A DNA stretch of 64,000 bases from Mycolicibacterium hippocampi (GCF_010723735.1 NZ_BLLB01000002.1:5704001-5768000); one strand, 5' to 3'. Positions 40,223-48,860 are shown, counted from the first letter of the stretch. Notes: generated from the letters alone by a model not told the origin. Program-made: numbers and translations.

Positions 40223-40969
40223 ATGAACCTCGGCAAAGCGCTGACCGACCTCGCCTTCGCGCCCGTCCGCGTCGGCCTGGCCGTCGCGGACGCGGGCATC
40301 GGCGTGGCCAAGGGCGGCATCGAAGTGGCATACCGCACGTTGGGGGAACCCAAGGACGGCGCCAAGCCCGGGTCTCCTTCCCTGGCTTACATGCTCGGTA
40401 TCGACGAGGCCGTGGAGCGGGCGAACCGGTTGGCCCGACTGATGGACGAGGACCAGCCGCTGGGACGCGCGCTGGCGCCGGACGGAGCGCTGGACCGGCT
40501 CCTGCGACCGGGCGGCGTGGTCGACCGGCTGACCGCCCCCGGCGGCGCACTGGACCGGCTGACCGAGGAAGAGGGCGGGTTGATGCGCGCCATCGAGCCC
40601 GGCGGGCTGGTGGACCAGCTTCTTTCCGAGGACGGCCTGGTCGACAGGTTGCTGGCCGAGGACGGCGTGGCCGACCGGCTGTTCGCCGAGGGCGGGGTGG
40701 TCGACACGCTGACCGCCCGCAACGGCCCACTCGAGCAGCTCGCGACCGTCGCGGACACACTGAACCGCCTCGCGCCGGGGCTCGAGGCGCTCGAGCCGAC
40801 CATCGAGGCGCTGCGAGAAGCGGTGATCGTGCTCAGCCAGGTCGTCAATCCGCTGAGCAACATCGCCGACCGGATTCCGTTTCCGGGCCGTCGCCCGCGG
40901 GGCCGGCCGTTCAATCGGCCGGTGACGTCGCAGCGGGTTATCGACGTCGAGGACGAGCCGTTAAGCTAG
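40223..40969 (+). CDS. Decapeptide-repeat protein (Rv0756c-like), function unknown
   Basis: The 248-residue protein has an N-terminal region with a short amphipathic helix (MNLGKALTDLAFAPVRVGLAV), then ten consecutive 10-residue units from residue 81 to 180, in exact register, of the type DRLLAEDGVA or DRLTAPGGAL. A helical tail and a basic end (RRPRGRPFNRP) follow. The Gly at unit position 8 and the Leu at position 3 are the most constant. It is divergent from phoP and may share its promoter region, so PhoP control is possible but not shown. Confidence 0.8.
   Translation: MNLGKALTDLAFAPVRVGLAVADAGIGVAKGGIEVAYRTLGEPKDGAKPGSPSLAYMLGIDEAVERANRLARLMDEDQPLGRALAPDGALDRLLRPGGVVDRLTAPGGALDRLTEEEGGLMRAIEPGGLVDQLLSEDGLVDRLLAEDGVADRLFAEGGVVDTLTARNGPLEQLATVADTLNRLAPGLEALEPTIEALREAVIVLSQVVNPLSNIADRIPFPGRRPRGRPFNRPVTSQRVIDVEDEPLS
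40463..40762 (+). repeat. Ten in-register 30-bp coding repeats
   Basis: These 300 bases encode ten units of ten residues within the Rv0756c-like gene. The triplets GACCGGCTG recur at nearly every unit. There is no insertion or deletion between units, which argues for selection on a regular protein structure. Confidence 0.75.
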
Positions 40970-40979
40970 GGCCGCTTAA

Positions 40980-41054
40980 GCCTCCTTAGCTCAGTGGTAG
41001 AGCGTTCGCCTTGTAAGCGGAATGTCATCGGTTCAATCCCGATAGGAGGCTCCA
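40980..41054 (+). tRNA. tRNA-Thr (anticodon TGT)
   Basis: The acceptor stem GCCTCCT (40980-40986) pairs with AGGAGGC (41044-41050). The D-loop TAGCTCAGTGGTAGAGC, the anticodon arm with loop CTTGTAA (anticodon TGT) and the T-arm GGTTCAATCCC are all present. The discriminator T is followed by an encoded CCA at 41052-41054. The body is 72 nt plus CCA. It reads codon ACA (wobble ACG). Confidence 0.95.
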
Positions 41055-41058
41055 CGAT

Positions 41059-41079
41059 CCGACGACCGCTGGTTGTCGG
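41059..41079 (+). terminator. Hairpin downstream of tRNA-Thr
   Basis: CCGACGACC and GGTTGTCGG form a 9-bp stem with one G-U pair and a three-base loop, five bases after the tRNA CCA end. It lacks a T-tract. The position fits a tRNA terminator or processing signal. Confidence 0.5.
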
Positions 41080-41102
41080 AGGCACGTCGTAGCGTCACCC
41101 GT

Positions 41103-41246
41103 GTGAGACAGTGGCGGGGCTGCGGTTCACCGCTTCGGCTCATCTGCCCGAACTGCGATTCGCAGCTGCCGACGTACAAGAGCCGGAACCGCGGCAACGG
41201 GCGGCACCACCGCAGACAGCGATACGCCGACAGTCAGTCTTTCTGA
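41103..41246 (+). CDS. Possible 47-aa basic zinc-binding small protein
   Basis: A GTG at 41103 opens a 47-codon frame with two cysteine pairs (RGCGSP and ICPNCDSQ) followed by a strongly basic tail (RNRGNGRHHRRQR). This looks like a small zinc-ribbon or DNA-binding peptide. There is no clear Shine-Dalgarno. It sits in the 310-bp stretch between tRNA-Thr and the PE-PPE gene, where no longer coding frame is convincing. I do not recognise a family, and it may be non-coding. Confidence 0.35.
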   Translation: MRQWRGCGSPLRLICPNCDSQLPTYKSRNRGNGRHHRRQRYADSQSF

Positions 41247-41364
41247 CCGTGACATCCCACCGGCGAAGCCGGCCGTCCCCCTCGAACCTCTTCATATGCA
41301 ACAGTTTTCAATTCGGCGACGGTAGGCAGGACACACCACAGAGGTAGGATCGAGCGGTGAGTTC

Positions 41365-41961
41365 ATGGTGAGCACCGTCCTCACCCTCGGCGGCCTGAAC
41401 TATGGCATCGCCGACCGCGTGGGCAAGGCGATGTCCGGTTACGCGTCGAAGGCCGACCGGGTGATCGTGAAGTATCCGCAGTCCGCGTCGCCGAAGTCCA
41501 TTCCCGCGGGGGTCGAGGCCCTGGATCTCGCCCTCCGGTCTGCCCTCTCGAACGCGTCCGGTCCGATCGATGTCGTCGCGCACAGCCAGGGCGCCGAGGT
41601 CGTGTCCGAATGGCTCGAGCAGCACGCGCGACGACCGGACGCTGCGCCGGCCGACCGGCTGCGATTCATCCTGCTCGGCAACCCGCGTCGCCGGTTCGGC
41701 GGCACCGGAACGCGTGGACTCGACGGCAAACCGCTGCGCCGAACCCCCGATGACACCCAATACACGGTGCTCGACATCGCCCGCGCCTACGACGGCTGGT
41801 GCAACGGCGACGGCTGGCCCGCCGAGAAGCTCACCATGGTGAAGAAGGCGCGACTGCTCGGCGGCAGGTTCATCGACCACCTCGACTACAGCGACGTGAA
41901 CATCAACACCGCGCAGGTGCGGTCGCGCGTCGGCAATACGACATACTTGGTCGCGCCGTGA
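41365..41961 (+). CDS. PE-PPE-domain alpha/beta hydrolase
   Basis: The 198-residue protein has the nucleophile elbow VAHSQGAEV (Ser of the GxSxG-like motif) and the segments LLGNPRRRFGG and a late His in FIDHLDYSD, as in the PE-PPE hydrolase domain. It has no PE or PPE leader and no signal peptide, so it may be cytosolic or phage-related. Family members are esterases or cutinase-like acyl hydrolases. ATG 41365 is the start. An in-frame GTG two codons on is possible. It precedes a TTG-start gene by 22 bp. Confidence 0.75.
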   Translation: MVSTVLTLGGLNYGIADRVGKAMSGYASKADRVIVKYPQSASPKSIPAGVEALDLALRSALSNASGPIDVVAHSQGAEVVSEWLEQHARRPDAAPADRLRFILLGNPRRRFGGTGTRGLDGKPLRRTPDDTQYTVLDIARAYDGWCNGDGWPAEKLTMVKKARLLGGRFIDHLDYSDVNINTAQVRSRVGNTTYLVAP

Positions 41962-41983
41962 CCAGTCCGACCGAGGAGGAGCG

Positions 41984-42340
41984 TTGGCCGAAGCAGGACT
42001 GTGGGTGGCATGGGGAGTGCCGACGAGCGGGCGCGAGCGGGCGGCCTTGGCGCTGCTCATCGAAACCGAGGGCTATCTCTCCGGCCTCCGGGACCAGGGA
42101 CGTATCGAAGGGTTCGACAGGGTCCTGCTCAAGCCGCAAAGCATCGAGCTGGGTGGTTTCATCCTGATCCAGGGCTCGGTCGCCCAGATCGACGCACTTC
42201 GCCGGGATCCGGACTTCGAGGTGTGGCTCAACCGGGTCCAGCTCGTCGCCGATCAGGTGGGCGTCGTCGACGCCTGGGTGGGCGACGGAATTGCCGAGGC
42301 GGTCACCCTCTATGAGAAGGCGCTGGAAAGCCTCGACTAG
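41984..42340 (+). CDS. Unrecognised 118-aa protein with TTG start
   Basis: The protein has a compact alpha/beta pattern (GLWVAWGVPTSGRERAALAL, GGFILIQGSVAQIDALRRD, VQLVADQVGVVDAWVG) like a ferredoxin-like or EthD-type fold, but I cannot assign a family. TTG at 41984 directly follows GAGGAGGA, which decides the start although the spacing is short. GTG at 42005 is an alternative. It probably forms a unit with the PE-PPE hydrolase. Confidence 0.6.
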   Translation: MAEAGLWVAWGVPTSGRERAALALLIETEGYLSGLRDQGRIEGFDRVLLKPQSIELGGFILIQGSVAQIDALRRDPDFEVWLNRVQLVADQVGVVDAWVGDGIAEAVTLYEKALESLD

Positions 42341-42360
42341 CGTCTCCGGACTGATTTGCT

Positions 42361-42393
42361 GACCAAGGTCTGAGCCGAGAAAGCCCTTTGGTC
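42361..42393. terminator. Imperfect hairpin after the 118-aa gene
   Basis: GACCAAGG (42361-42368) can pair with CCTTTGGTC (42385-42393) with one bulged base and a 16-base loop, 20 bases after the stop at 42340. A terminator role is plausible. The remaining bases to 42461 hold no gene and probably include the promoter of the DUF4185 gene. Confidence 0.35.
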
Positions 42394-42461
42394 ACAGTAA
42401 CGTTTCGAAAGCCGTGACGATTTAACTATTTGCTCGCCACTTCCGGTACCGATGCGCTTCA

Positions 42462-44621
42462 ATGGCCACGACGACGGGGGGTCGGACAAGGCTGGATCGA
42501 AGGGGTTTTATGGGTGCCGCAGCGTATATCGGTCGGGTCGGCGGTCTGGCCGTCGCAATGGGCGTCGGCTCAGCAGTATTTGCAGGCCAGGGGGTGGCGT
42601 GGGCCGGTGAAACCGATTCGTCCGCGTCGACGTCGGCCACCTCAGCAACCTCGGACAGCGACGGGTCCGACAGCGACTCGCCGAGCAAGCGGGACACAGC
42701 GAAAGTAGCTGACAAGGACGCCGACGAGTCCGACGACGACGAGGCTGAAGCTGAGGACGACGAGGACGAGGACCAGCCTGCGGTCGACGAAGACGAAGCT
42801 GACGACGAAGACGACGAAGACGCCGAGGCTGAGCCAGAAGCCGTAGACGAAGACGACGAGCCCGACGACGTAGACGAAGACGACGAAGACGCCGAGGCTG
42901 AGCCGGAGGCCGACACCTCATCGGCGCCGCCCAAGACCAAGCGGTCGCAGAGCGTCCCGGCGGAGACATCCGCGACCGAGGAGACCTCCGCAACAGAGGA
43001 GTCCGCGACAACAGAGAAGTCGGCGACCGAACCCACGAAGTCGGCGACCGATCCCGCGGTGGCACCGCAGGAGCCGGAGAAGGTCGCGGTGTTCGCCAGC
43101 GCCAGCAGCCTGGCCGCCGCGAGCCCGACCACGGTGTCCCCCCGGGTGGCGGCGCTGCTCTCGGAACCGACGATGGCAGAACAGACGCCGAAGCCGAACC
43201 TGGTGACCGCGGTCGTGAACGTCGTCAACAGCATGCTGGACTGGGCGCGCCAGAAGGCCGACGCCACCCCGGACAGCCCCGCGCAGCCGCCCTTCCTGTG
43301 GGCGCTGATGTCGTTCGCCCGTCGCGAGCTCGAGAACCTCTTCGTCTCGCGCAGCACGGTCAGCGCGGCCAGGACCACCGTCGTGGCGCCGACCAGCCTG
43401 GCCCTGATGGCCGACGACGTCACCTCTGCTGCGGTCTTCGTACCGTACTCGCCGTGGCTGAACCCTCAGGTCAGCCCGTCGACGAACTTCGTCAGCTGGG
43501 TGACGGGCAAGAACGTCTACAGCGACAAGACCCTGGCCAACACCCTTGCCCGGTACCAGGTTTACGGAACCGACGTCGGCGTCATGTGGGACAACGGGAT
43601 TCCCGACGACCCCAGCACCCCCGACATCAACGAGAACCAGGTGCTCATCGCCGTCGGCGACACCTTCGGTTCGGCCAACATGAGCGGCCGGTGGATCTAC
43701 AACACGTTGTTCCGCAGCTCCGACGACGACCTGTCGGACGGCATGACCATCCCCAACGGAGAATGGTTCAACGGAAACATGTTCGGCGGTGCGCCGCTGT
43801 CCGAGCCGAACCAGGCGCGGCCCATCATCAACCGCCCGTCCTGGGCGCCCAACTCGGTGACGCTCATCCCGACCGCGGGGATCTCGCTGCCCACGCCCGA
43901 CACCGAGTTCGGCGCGACGCAGTACGTCAGCTTCATGTCGGTGTCGAACTGGGGCTCCTCGGGTCGGTGGACCACGAACTACTCGGCCATCGCGTACTCG
44001 ACGGACAACGGCGAGAATTTCACCGTCGCGCGCGAAAGTGTGCGCTACAACTCCATTTTCAGTGGCAATCGGAACTTTCAGCAGTCCGCCTTCGTCAAGG
44101 GCGACGACGGCTACGTCTACATGTACGGAACCCCGAACGGCCGCCAGGGCGCGGCTCACATCGCACGGGTCGCCGAAAAGGACATCCTCGACGTGTCCGA
44201 GTACGAGTACTACAAGAAGGCCTCGTCGGGGTGGTTCGGCAGCAGCCCCGCCAGGTGGGTGCAGGGCAACCCGTCGTCGGCTTCCGCGATCATCGGCAAG
44301 TCGGGCGGCGCCTGCGGTGCCACCAAACCCGGCAACACGGTCAGCGAGATGTCGGTCCAGTACAACGAGTACCTGGAGAAGTACATCGTTCTCTACGGAG
44401 ACCAGTCCAACAACATCGTCATGCGCACCTCCGACACCCCTGAGGGCGAATGGTCGGAAGCGACCGTGCTGATGGATCAGCAGAACGGCGGGATCTACGC
44501 GCCGATGCTGCACCCGTGGTCACCGTCGACGGTGGGCACCGGTTCGGACCTCTACTGGAACCTGTCGCTGTGGTCGGAGTACAACATCATGCTGATGCGG
44601 ACAGACCTCACCAAGCTCTGA
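42462..44621 (+). CDS. Secreted acidic DUF4185-domain protein (endo-D-arabinanase family GH183)
   Basis: The 719-residue protein has an N-terminal signal (GRVGGLAVAMGVGSAVFAG, ending GVAWA/GE), preceded by RRGF that could be a Tat motif. A very acidic Asp/Glu-rich stretch (about 65-155) and a Ser/Thr/Pro region follow. The C-terminal half from about residue 350 is a DUF4185 domain (QVLIAVGDTFGS, RWTTNYSAIAYSTDNG, LHPWSPSTV). DUF4185 proteins of mycobacteria have been shown to act as endo-D-arabinanases (GH183), so arabinogalactan or lipoarabinomannan is the likely target. An ATG at 42510 with AAGGGG is an equally good start and gives the usual family N-terminus. Confidence 0.85.
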   Translation: MATTTGGRTRLDRRGFMGAAAYIGRVGGLAVAMGVGSAVFAGQGVAWAGETDSSASTSATSATSDSDGSDSDSPSKRDTAKVADKDADESDDDEAEAEDDEDEDQPAVDEDEADDEDDEDAEAEPEAVDEDDEPDDVDEDDEDAEAEPEADTSSAPPKTKRSQSVPAETSATEETSATEESATTEKSATEPTKSATDPAVAPQEPEKVAVFASASSLAAASPTTVSPRVAALLSEPTMAEQTPKPNLVTAVVNVVNSMLDWARQKADATPDSPAQPPFLWALMSFARRELENLFVSRSTVSAARTTVVAPTSLALMADDVTSAAVFVPYSPWLNPQVSPSTNFVSWVTGKNVYSDKTLANTLARYQVYGTDVGVMWDNGIPDDPSTPDINENQVLIAVGDTFGSANMSGRWIYNTLFRSSDDDLSDGMTIPNGEWFNGNMFGGAPLSEPNQARPIINRPSWAPNSVTLIPTAGISLPTPDTEFGATQYVSFMSVSNWGSSGRWTTNYSAIAYSTDNGENFTVARESVRYNSIFSGNRNFQQSAFVKGDDGYVYMYGTPNGRQGAAHIARVAEKDILDVSEYEYYKKASSGWFGSSPARWVQGNPSSASAIIGKSGGACGATKPGNTVSEMSVQYNEYLEKYIVLYGDQSNNIVMRTSDTPEGEWSEATVLMDQQNGGIYAPMLHPWSPSTVGTGSDLYWNLSLWSEYNIMLMRTDLTKL
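42804..42904 (+). repeat. Direct repeat in the acidic coding region
   Basis: A 32-bp unit at 42804-42835 recurs identically at 42873-42904, 69 bp (23 codons) apart. It encodes DEDDEDAEAEP. It indicates slippage or duplication within the Asp/Glu-rich linker and suggests that its length varies between strains. Confidence 0.7.
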
Positions 44622-44622
44622 C

Positions 44623-45285
44623 CTAACCCACGGGCACATCGAGGATCTGGCGATCCACCGCGGCGCCGGGACCGTCGAAGTGCCACCACTCCCCCGCGTA
44701 CACCGTCAGTCCGCCGGCGGCCATCGCGTCCCGCAGCCGGGCCCGATTGTCCTGTGCTGCGGCGCTGACCCCGTCGGTGGCCCTGGCGTGACTGCGGGGG
44801 GAGAAGTCGTCGAACCCGGTGCCCATGTCCACCAGGCCGTCCTGGCCTGCCAGCGTGACGTCCACCGAGCGGCCCGCTTCGTGGCTGCGTGCGTACGGCC
44901 CGGGACGGGCGACCCACGCCGGGTCGGACACCGCGTCGAACATCACCTGCTGAACGTCGTGCGGGCGGTAACAATCCCAGAAGACGAGCCGTTCCCCACC
45001 CTGTCGCAACAGGTTCGCAGCGGTGACGAGTCCCGGCGCCAGAGACTCGTGCACCAGGCATCTGGCCCCGTCCGGGTACAGCTGCGCGCCGACGAAGTTG
45101 TCCGCCGTCGCGTACCGCAGGTCGATCACCGCATCCGGGATCACGCTGCGAACGTCGACGAACCCGGCCGCACGCGCCTCCTCGGACACCGGCGGTACCG
45201 GCTCCGCCGCCGCCACCGTGCTGCTCGCGGCGGCGAACCCGATGATCGAGCAGCACAGCGCGGCAATCCGGTGAACACCACCCAT
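44623..45285 (-). CDS. D-Ala-D-Ala dipeptidase-like (VanX/DdpX, M15D) exported peptidase
   Basis: The 220-residue product has a signal peptide (IAALCCSIIGFAAASSTVAAAEP) and the M15D zinc site: SHEAGRSVDVTL supplies His and Asp, and EWWHFD supplies the catalytic Glu and the second His. DLRYATADNF is the conserved N-terminal motif. It would hydrolyse D-Ala-D-Ala or related dipeptides outside the membrane. ATG 45285 gives a clean signal. ATG 45306 adds seven residues. It converges on the DUF4185 gene with a one-base gap and is divergent from XdhC. Confidence 0.88.
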   Translation of the reverse strand: MGGVHRIAALCCSIIGFAAASSTVAAAEPVPPVSEEARAAGFVDVRSVIPDAVIDLRYATADNFVGAQLYPDGARCLVHESLAPGLVTAANLLRQGGERLVFWDCYRPHDVQQVMFDAVSDPAWVARPGPYARSHEAGRSVDVTLAGQDGLVDMGTGFDDFSPRSHARATDGVSAAAQDNRARLRDAMAAGGLTVYAGEWWHFDGPGAAVDRQILDVPVG

Positions 45286-45317
45286 CACTGCACTGTAGGC
45301 GCGCATACACTGCGCTC

Positions 45318-46439
45318 GTGCGCGATGTCCTCGAGGAATTGCTGGCGGTCTGGCGAGCCGGAGGGACCGCGGGCCTGGCCACGGTGGTGCGCACCATGAA
45401 GTCGGCGCCCCGCCCGCCGGGGGCCGCGATGGTGGTCGCACCCGACGGAAGCGTGGCGGGGTCGGTGTCCGGCGGATGTGTCGAGGCCGCCGTCTACGAG
45501 GTCGCCAACGACGTCGTGGCCACCGGCCGTCCGGAGCTGCAGAGCTACGGGGTCAGCGACGACGATGCCTTCTCGGTCGGGCTGACCTGCGGTGGCACCA
45601 TCGAGGTGTTCACCGAACCGGTGTCGCGCATCACCTTTCCGCAGCTGCAGTCGGTGGCCGACGACATCGCCGCCCATCGCGCGATCGCGGTCGCGACCGT
45701 CATCGCCCACCCGGACCCGCGCCGGCTGGGACTGCGACTACTCGTCGGCGAGGCTTCGGCTCAGGGATCCCTGGGGTCGGCGCGAGCCGACGACGCGGTC
45801 GCCGACGACGCCAGAGGCCTGCTCGCCGCCGGCCGCTCGGCCGTGCTGTCCTACGGAGCCGACGGCCAGCGTCAGGACGCGGGCATGGAGGTGTTCGTAG
45901 CCAGCCACGCACCACGGCCGCGGATGCTGGTCTTCGGCGCCATCGACTTCGCCGCGGCCCTCGCCCAGCAGGGTGCGTTCCTGGGCTACCGGGTCACCGT
46001 GTGTGATGCCCGCCCGGTGTTCGCCACCGCCGCCCGCTTCCCGGCGGCCGAGGACGTCGTCGTCGAATGGCCCGACCGCTACCTGGCCGCCCAGGCCGAA
46101 CTGGGCGCGATCGACGCGCGCACCGCGATCTGCGTGCTGACCCACGATCCCAAGTTCGACGTGCCGGTACTCGAGGTGGCACTGCGCTTACCCGAGGTGG
46201 GCTACATCGGCGTGATGGGCTCCCGGCGCACCCATGAGGACCGGCTGCGCAGGATGCGGGAGGCGGGCCTCACGGACACCGAGCTCGCCCGGCTGGCCAG
46301 CCCGATCGGCCTGGATCTCGGCGCCAGGACGCCCGAGGAGACCGCGGTGTCGATCGCCGCGGAGATCATCGCCCGGCGCTGGGGCGGGGGCGGCCGGCCG
46401 TTGACGGAGGTCGGAGGACGCATCCACCACGAGGCGTGA
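45318..46439 (+). CDS. XdhC/CoxI family molybdenum cofactor insertion factor
   Basis: The 373-residue protein has the XdhC N-terminal domain (SAPRPPGAAMVVAPDGSVAGSVSGGCVE, residues 28-56) and the C-terminal Rossmann-type domain (LVFGAIDFAAALAQQGAFLGYRVTVCDARP, VGYIGVMGSRRTHEDR). XdhC proteins bind and sulfurate molybdenum cofactor for xanthine-dehydrogenase-family enzymes. It starts at GTG 45318 and precedes the Mo hydroxylase operon by 82 bp. That gap has a -10-like GATAAC at 46482-46487. Confidence 0.9.
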   Translation: MRDVLEELLAVWRAGGTAGLATVVRTMKSAPRPPGAAMVVAPDGSVAGSVSGGCVEAAVYEVANDVVATGRPELQSYGVSDDDAFSVGLTCGGTIEVFTEPVSRITFPQLQSVADDIAAHRAIAVATVIAHPDPRRLGLRLLVGEASAQGSLGSARADDAVADDARGLLAAGRSAVLSYGADGQRQDAGMEVFVASHAPRPRMLVFGAIDFAAALAQQGAFLGYRVTVCDARPVFATAARFPAAEDVVVEWPDRYLAAQAELGAIDARTAICVLTHDPKFDVPVLEVALRLPEVGYIGVMGSRRTHEDRLRRMREAGLTDTELARLASPIGLDLGARTPEETAVSIAAEIIARRWGGGGRPLTEVGGRIHHEA

Positions 46440-46521
46440 CAACCGTGAGACAACAATGGTGGAAATGTCGCTCTCGGATGCGATAACGTCACTCTTCAAG
46501 CCCTCAGGAGAGTGATACGAC

Positions 46522-48858
46522 GTGACCGACACCGTGCCATCCGTCACGACCCGCTATGCCGGCGCCAGGGTTCCCCGGGTCGAGGACAGCCGCCTTCTCA
46601 CTGGTCACGGCACGTTTGTCGACGACGTGCAGCGGCCGGCGATGCGGCACGCCTGCTTCGTCCGCAGCCCGTTCGCCCGCGCCACCATCAACGGCATCGA
46701 CGCCTCCGCTGCCCTGGCTCTGCCCGGCGTACACGCCGTGTTCACCGCCGCCGATCTCAACCCGGACGTCAAGGAGGCCTGGCACGCCGTCGCGGGCAAG
46801 GACATCCCGGACACCCCACGGCCGCCTCTGGCCGAGGGTGAGGTCAAGTTCGTCGGCGACCCGGTCGCCCTCGTGATCGCCGACAGTCGGTACCTGGCCG
46901 AGGACGCGGTCGACCTGGTCGACGTCGACTACACCTCGTTGCCCGCACTCGCCGACTTCCGACAAGCGGTCGGCGGGGCCGACACCGGCGTTCCGGTCGT
47001 GCACGAGGCCTACCCCGACAACGTCGCAGGCGGCATGGGCGGCGCCCCACCCGACGAAGAGGTGTTCGCGAACGCGGCGCACGTGGTCTCCGAACACATC
47101 TACCAACAGATGTACGTCCCGGTGCCGATGGAGACCCGCGGAATGGTCGCCGAGTGGACGGCCACCACAGCCGAACTCACCATCTGGGCGTCGACGCAGA
47201 CGCCGCACGAACTCCGGGCGTTCGCCGCCCGACTGCTGGGCATCCCCGCCCAGGGGGTACGCGTGGTGGTGCGCGACACCGGCGGCGCGTTCGGGCAGAA
47301 GGTGGTGCCGATGCGCGAGGACATGTGCATCCTGCTGGCCGCCCGCAAGATGCCGGCGGCACTGAAGTGGATCGAGGACCGCCGGGAGAACCTGATGTCG
47401 GCCGGGCAGTCCCGCCACGTCGACGGCACGGTGCGGATGGCGTTCGACGCCGACGGCAGGATCCTGGCCGCCGACATCGACTTCATCCAGGACGTCGGCG
47501 CCTATCCGACGCCGTATCCGGTGCTCACCACCGCCGCCATCGGCATGTTCTTCCCCGGCCCCTACCGCGTCCCCAAGGCCAGCTTCAACTACAAAACGGT
47601 GTTCTCCAACACCCCGGGCCTGCACGCCTACCGCGGACCCTGGCAGTACGAAACCCTGACCAGGGAAATGCTTCTCGACTGCGCCGCACGCAAGATCGGG
47701 ATGGATCCCGTCGAGTTGCGGCGGATCAACATCCTGCGTGGTGACGAGATGCCGTTCTTCAACCCGAACGGCATGCCGTATGACAACTGCGCCCCCGCCG
47801 ACACGTTCGAACAGGCCGTGAAGATCCTCGATCACGAGGGCTTCCGCAAGGAGCAGGCCGAGGCGCTGGAACAGGGTCGCTACCTCGGGCTCGGCTTCTC
47901 CGCCTACATCGAGCCCACCGGCGCCGCGACCGGGCACCTGGCCACCGAGGGCGCCACCATGCGGATGGAACCGACCGGCAAGATCAATGTCTACGTCAAC
48001 GGCGGTTCGGCCGGCAACAGCATCGAGACCACCGTCGTGCAGCTCACCGCGGATGCGTTGGGCGCCGACATCGATGACGTGTCGACCATCCAGGGAGACA
48101 CCGCGGTGACCCCGTACGGCGCGGGCACCCAGGGCAGCCGCAGCGGGCCCATGACGGCCGGCGCCGTGCACGAGGCAGGCACGATGCTGCGCAACCAGAT
48201 CATCGCGATCGCAGCAGGAATGCTCGGGGTCGAGGAATCACAGGTCGAACTCGCGGACTCCAGCGCCCGGGTGCGCGACGAGCCCGACAAAGCCGTCAGC
48301 TTCGCCGACATCGCCTACCGCTCGTACTACGAGCCCGCACAGCTGGGCGGCATCTCCCCCACCCTGGAGGCCACGGCGCGGTTCAACTCCCAGTCGATGA
48401 TCCACTGGGCCAACGCCACCCATGTGTGCACCTGTGAGGTGGACATCGAGACCGGGCACGTGACGCTGACCCGCTACATCGTCAGCGAGGACGTCGGGCC
48501 GATGATCAACCCGAACGTGGTCGAGGGTCAGGTCGCGGGCGGCACCGCGCAGGGAATCGGTGGGGCGCTGCTCGAGCACCTCGCCTACGACGACGCGGGC
48601 AACCCGGTGGCGTCGACGTTCGTGGACTACCTGCTGCCGACGGCCACCGAGGTGCCGCCCATCGAGTTCGGGCATGTCGAGATCCCCGGGACCGGGGTGG
48701 GCGGCTACAAGGGCGCGGGCGAAGGCGGGGCCATCGGTTCGCCGCCCGCCGTCATCAACGCGATCAACGACGCACTCGCCCCGCTCGGCGTGACGGTGAC
48801 CCAGCTGCCGGCCAGCCCCGCCGCCATCGTCGCGTTGCTCGAAGGAAAGGACCACTAG
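46522..48858 (+). CDS. Molybdenum hydroxylase large subunit (xanthine/CO dehydrogenase family)
   Basis: The 778-residue subunit has the two conserved halves of the family: GTFVDDVQRPAM and KFVGDPVALVIA at the N-terminus, the Mo-pterin segment DTGGAFGQKVVP, and the catalytic Glu in YKGAGEGGAIGSPPAV. The active-site loop reads AYRGPWQYE. It lacks the Cys of the form I CO dehydrogenase motif AYxCSFR, so it is not a classical CO dehydrogenase. The substrate (purine, aldehyde or N-heterocycle) is open. The GTG start has AGGAG 11 bases upstream. Confidence 0.9.
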   Translation: MTDTVPSVTTRYAGARVPRVEDSRLLTGHGTFVDDVQRPAMRHACFVRSPFARATINGIDASAALALPGVHAVFTAADLNPDVKEAWHAVAGKDIPDTPRPPLAEGEVKFVGDPVALVIADSRYLAEDAVDLVDVDYTSLPALADFRQAVGGADTGVPVVHEAYPDNVAGGMGGAPPDEEVFANAAHVVSEHIYQQMYVPVPMETRGMVAEWTATTAELTIWASTQTPHELRAFAARLLGIPAQGVRVVVRDTGGAFGQKVVPMREDMCILLAARKMPAALKWIEDRRENLMSAGQSRHVDGTVRMAFDADGRILAADIDFIQDVGAYPTPYPVLTTAAIGMFFPGPYRVPKASFNYKTVFSNTPGLHAYRGPWQYETLTREMLLDCAARKIGMDPVELRRINILRGDEMPFFNPNGMPYDNCAPADTFEQAVKILDHEGFRKEQAEALEQGRYLGLGFSAYIEPTGAATGHLATEGATMRMEPTGKINVYVNGGSAGNSIETTVVQLTADALGADIDDVSTIQGDTAVTPYGAGTQGSRSGPMTAGAVHEAGTMLRNQIIAIAAGMLGVEESQVELADSSARVRDEPDKAVSFADIAYRSYYEPAQLGGISPTLEATARFNSQSMIHWANATHVCTCEVDIETGHVTLTRYIVSEDVGPMINPNVVEGQVAGGTAQGIGGALLEHLAYDDAGNPVASTFVDYLLPTATEVPPIEFGHVEIPGTGVGGYKGAGEGGAIGSPPAVINAINDALAPLGVTVTQLPASPAAIVALLEGKDH

Positions 48859-48860
48859 AG

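Noticed and set aside
41111..41347. 78-codon frame after the tRNA
   Set aside because: Composition is random-like, with no Shine-Dalgarno. The overlapping 47-codon frame at 41103 with cysteine pairs is the better, still uncertain, candidate.
42804..42904. Possible CRISPR-like or satellite repeat
   Set aside because: Only two copies, in frame with coding sequence, with no spacers or cas genes. It is a coding repeat.
42422..43423. Minus-strand Ser-rich open frame
   Set aside because: It is the reverse complement of the Asp/Glu repeat codons of the DUF4185 gene, which read as Ser-rich on the other strand.
46522..48858. Form I carbon monoxide dehydrogenase (CoxL)
   Set aside because: The catalytic-loop Cys motif AYxCSFR is absent (the loop reads AYRGPWQ), so CO oxidation should not be assumed.
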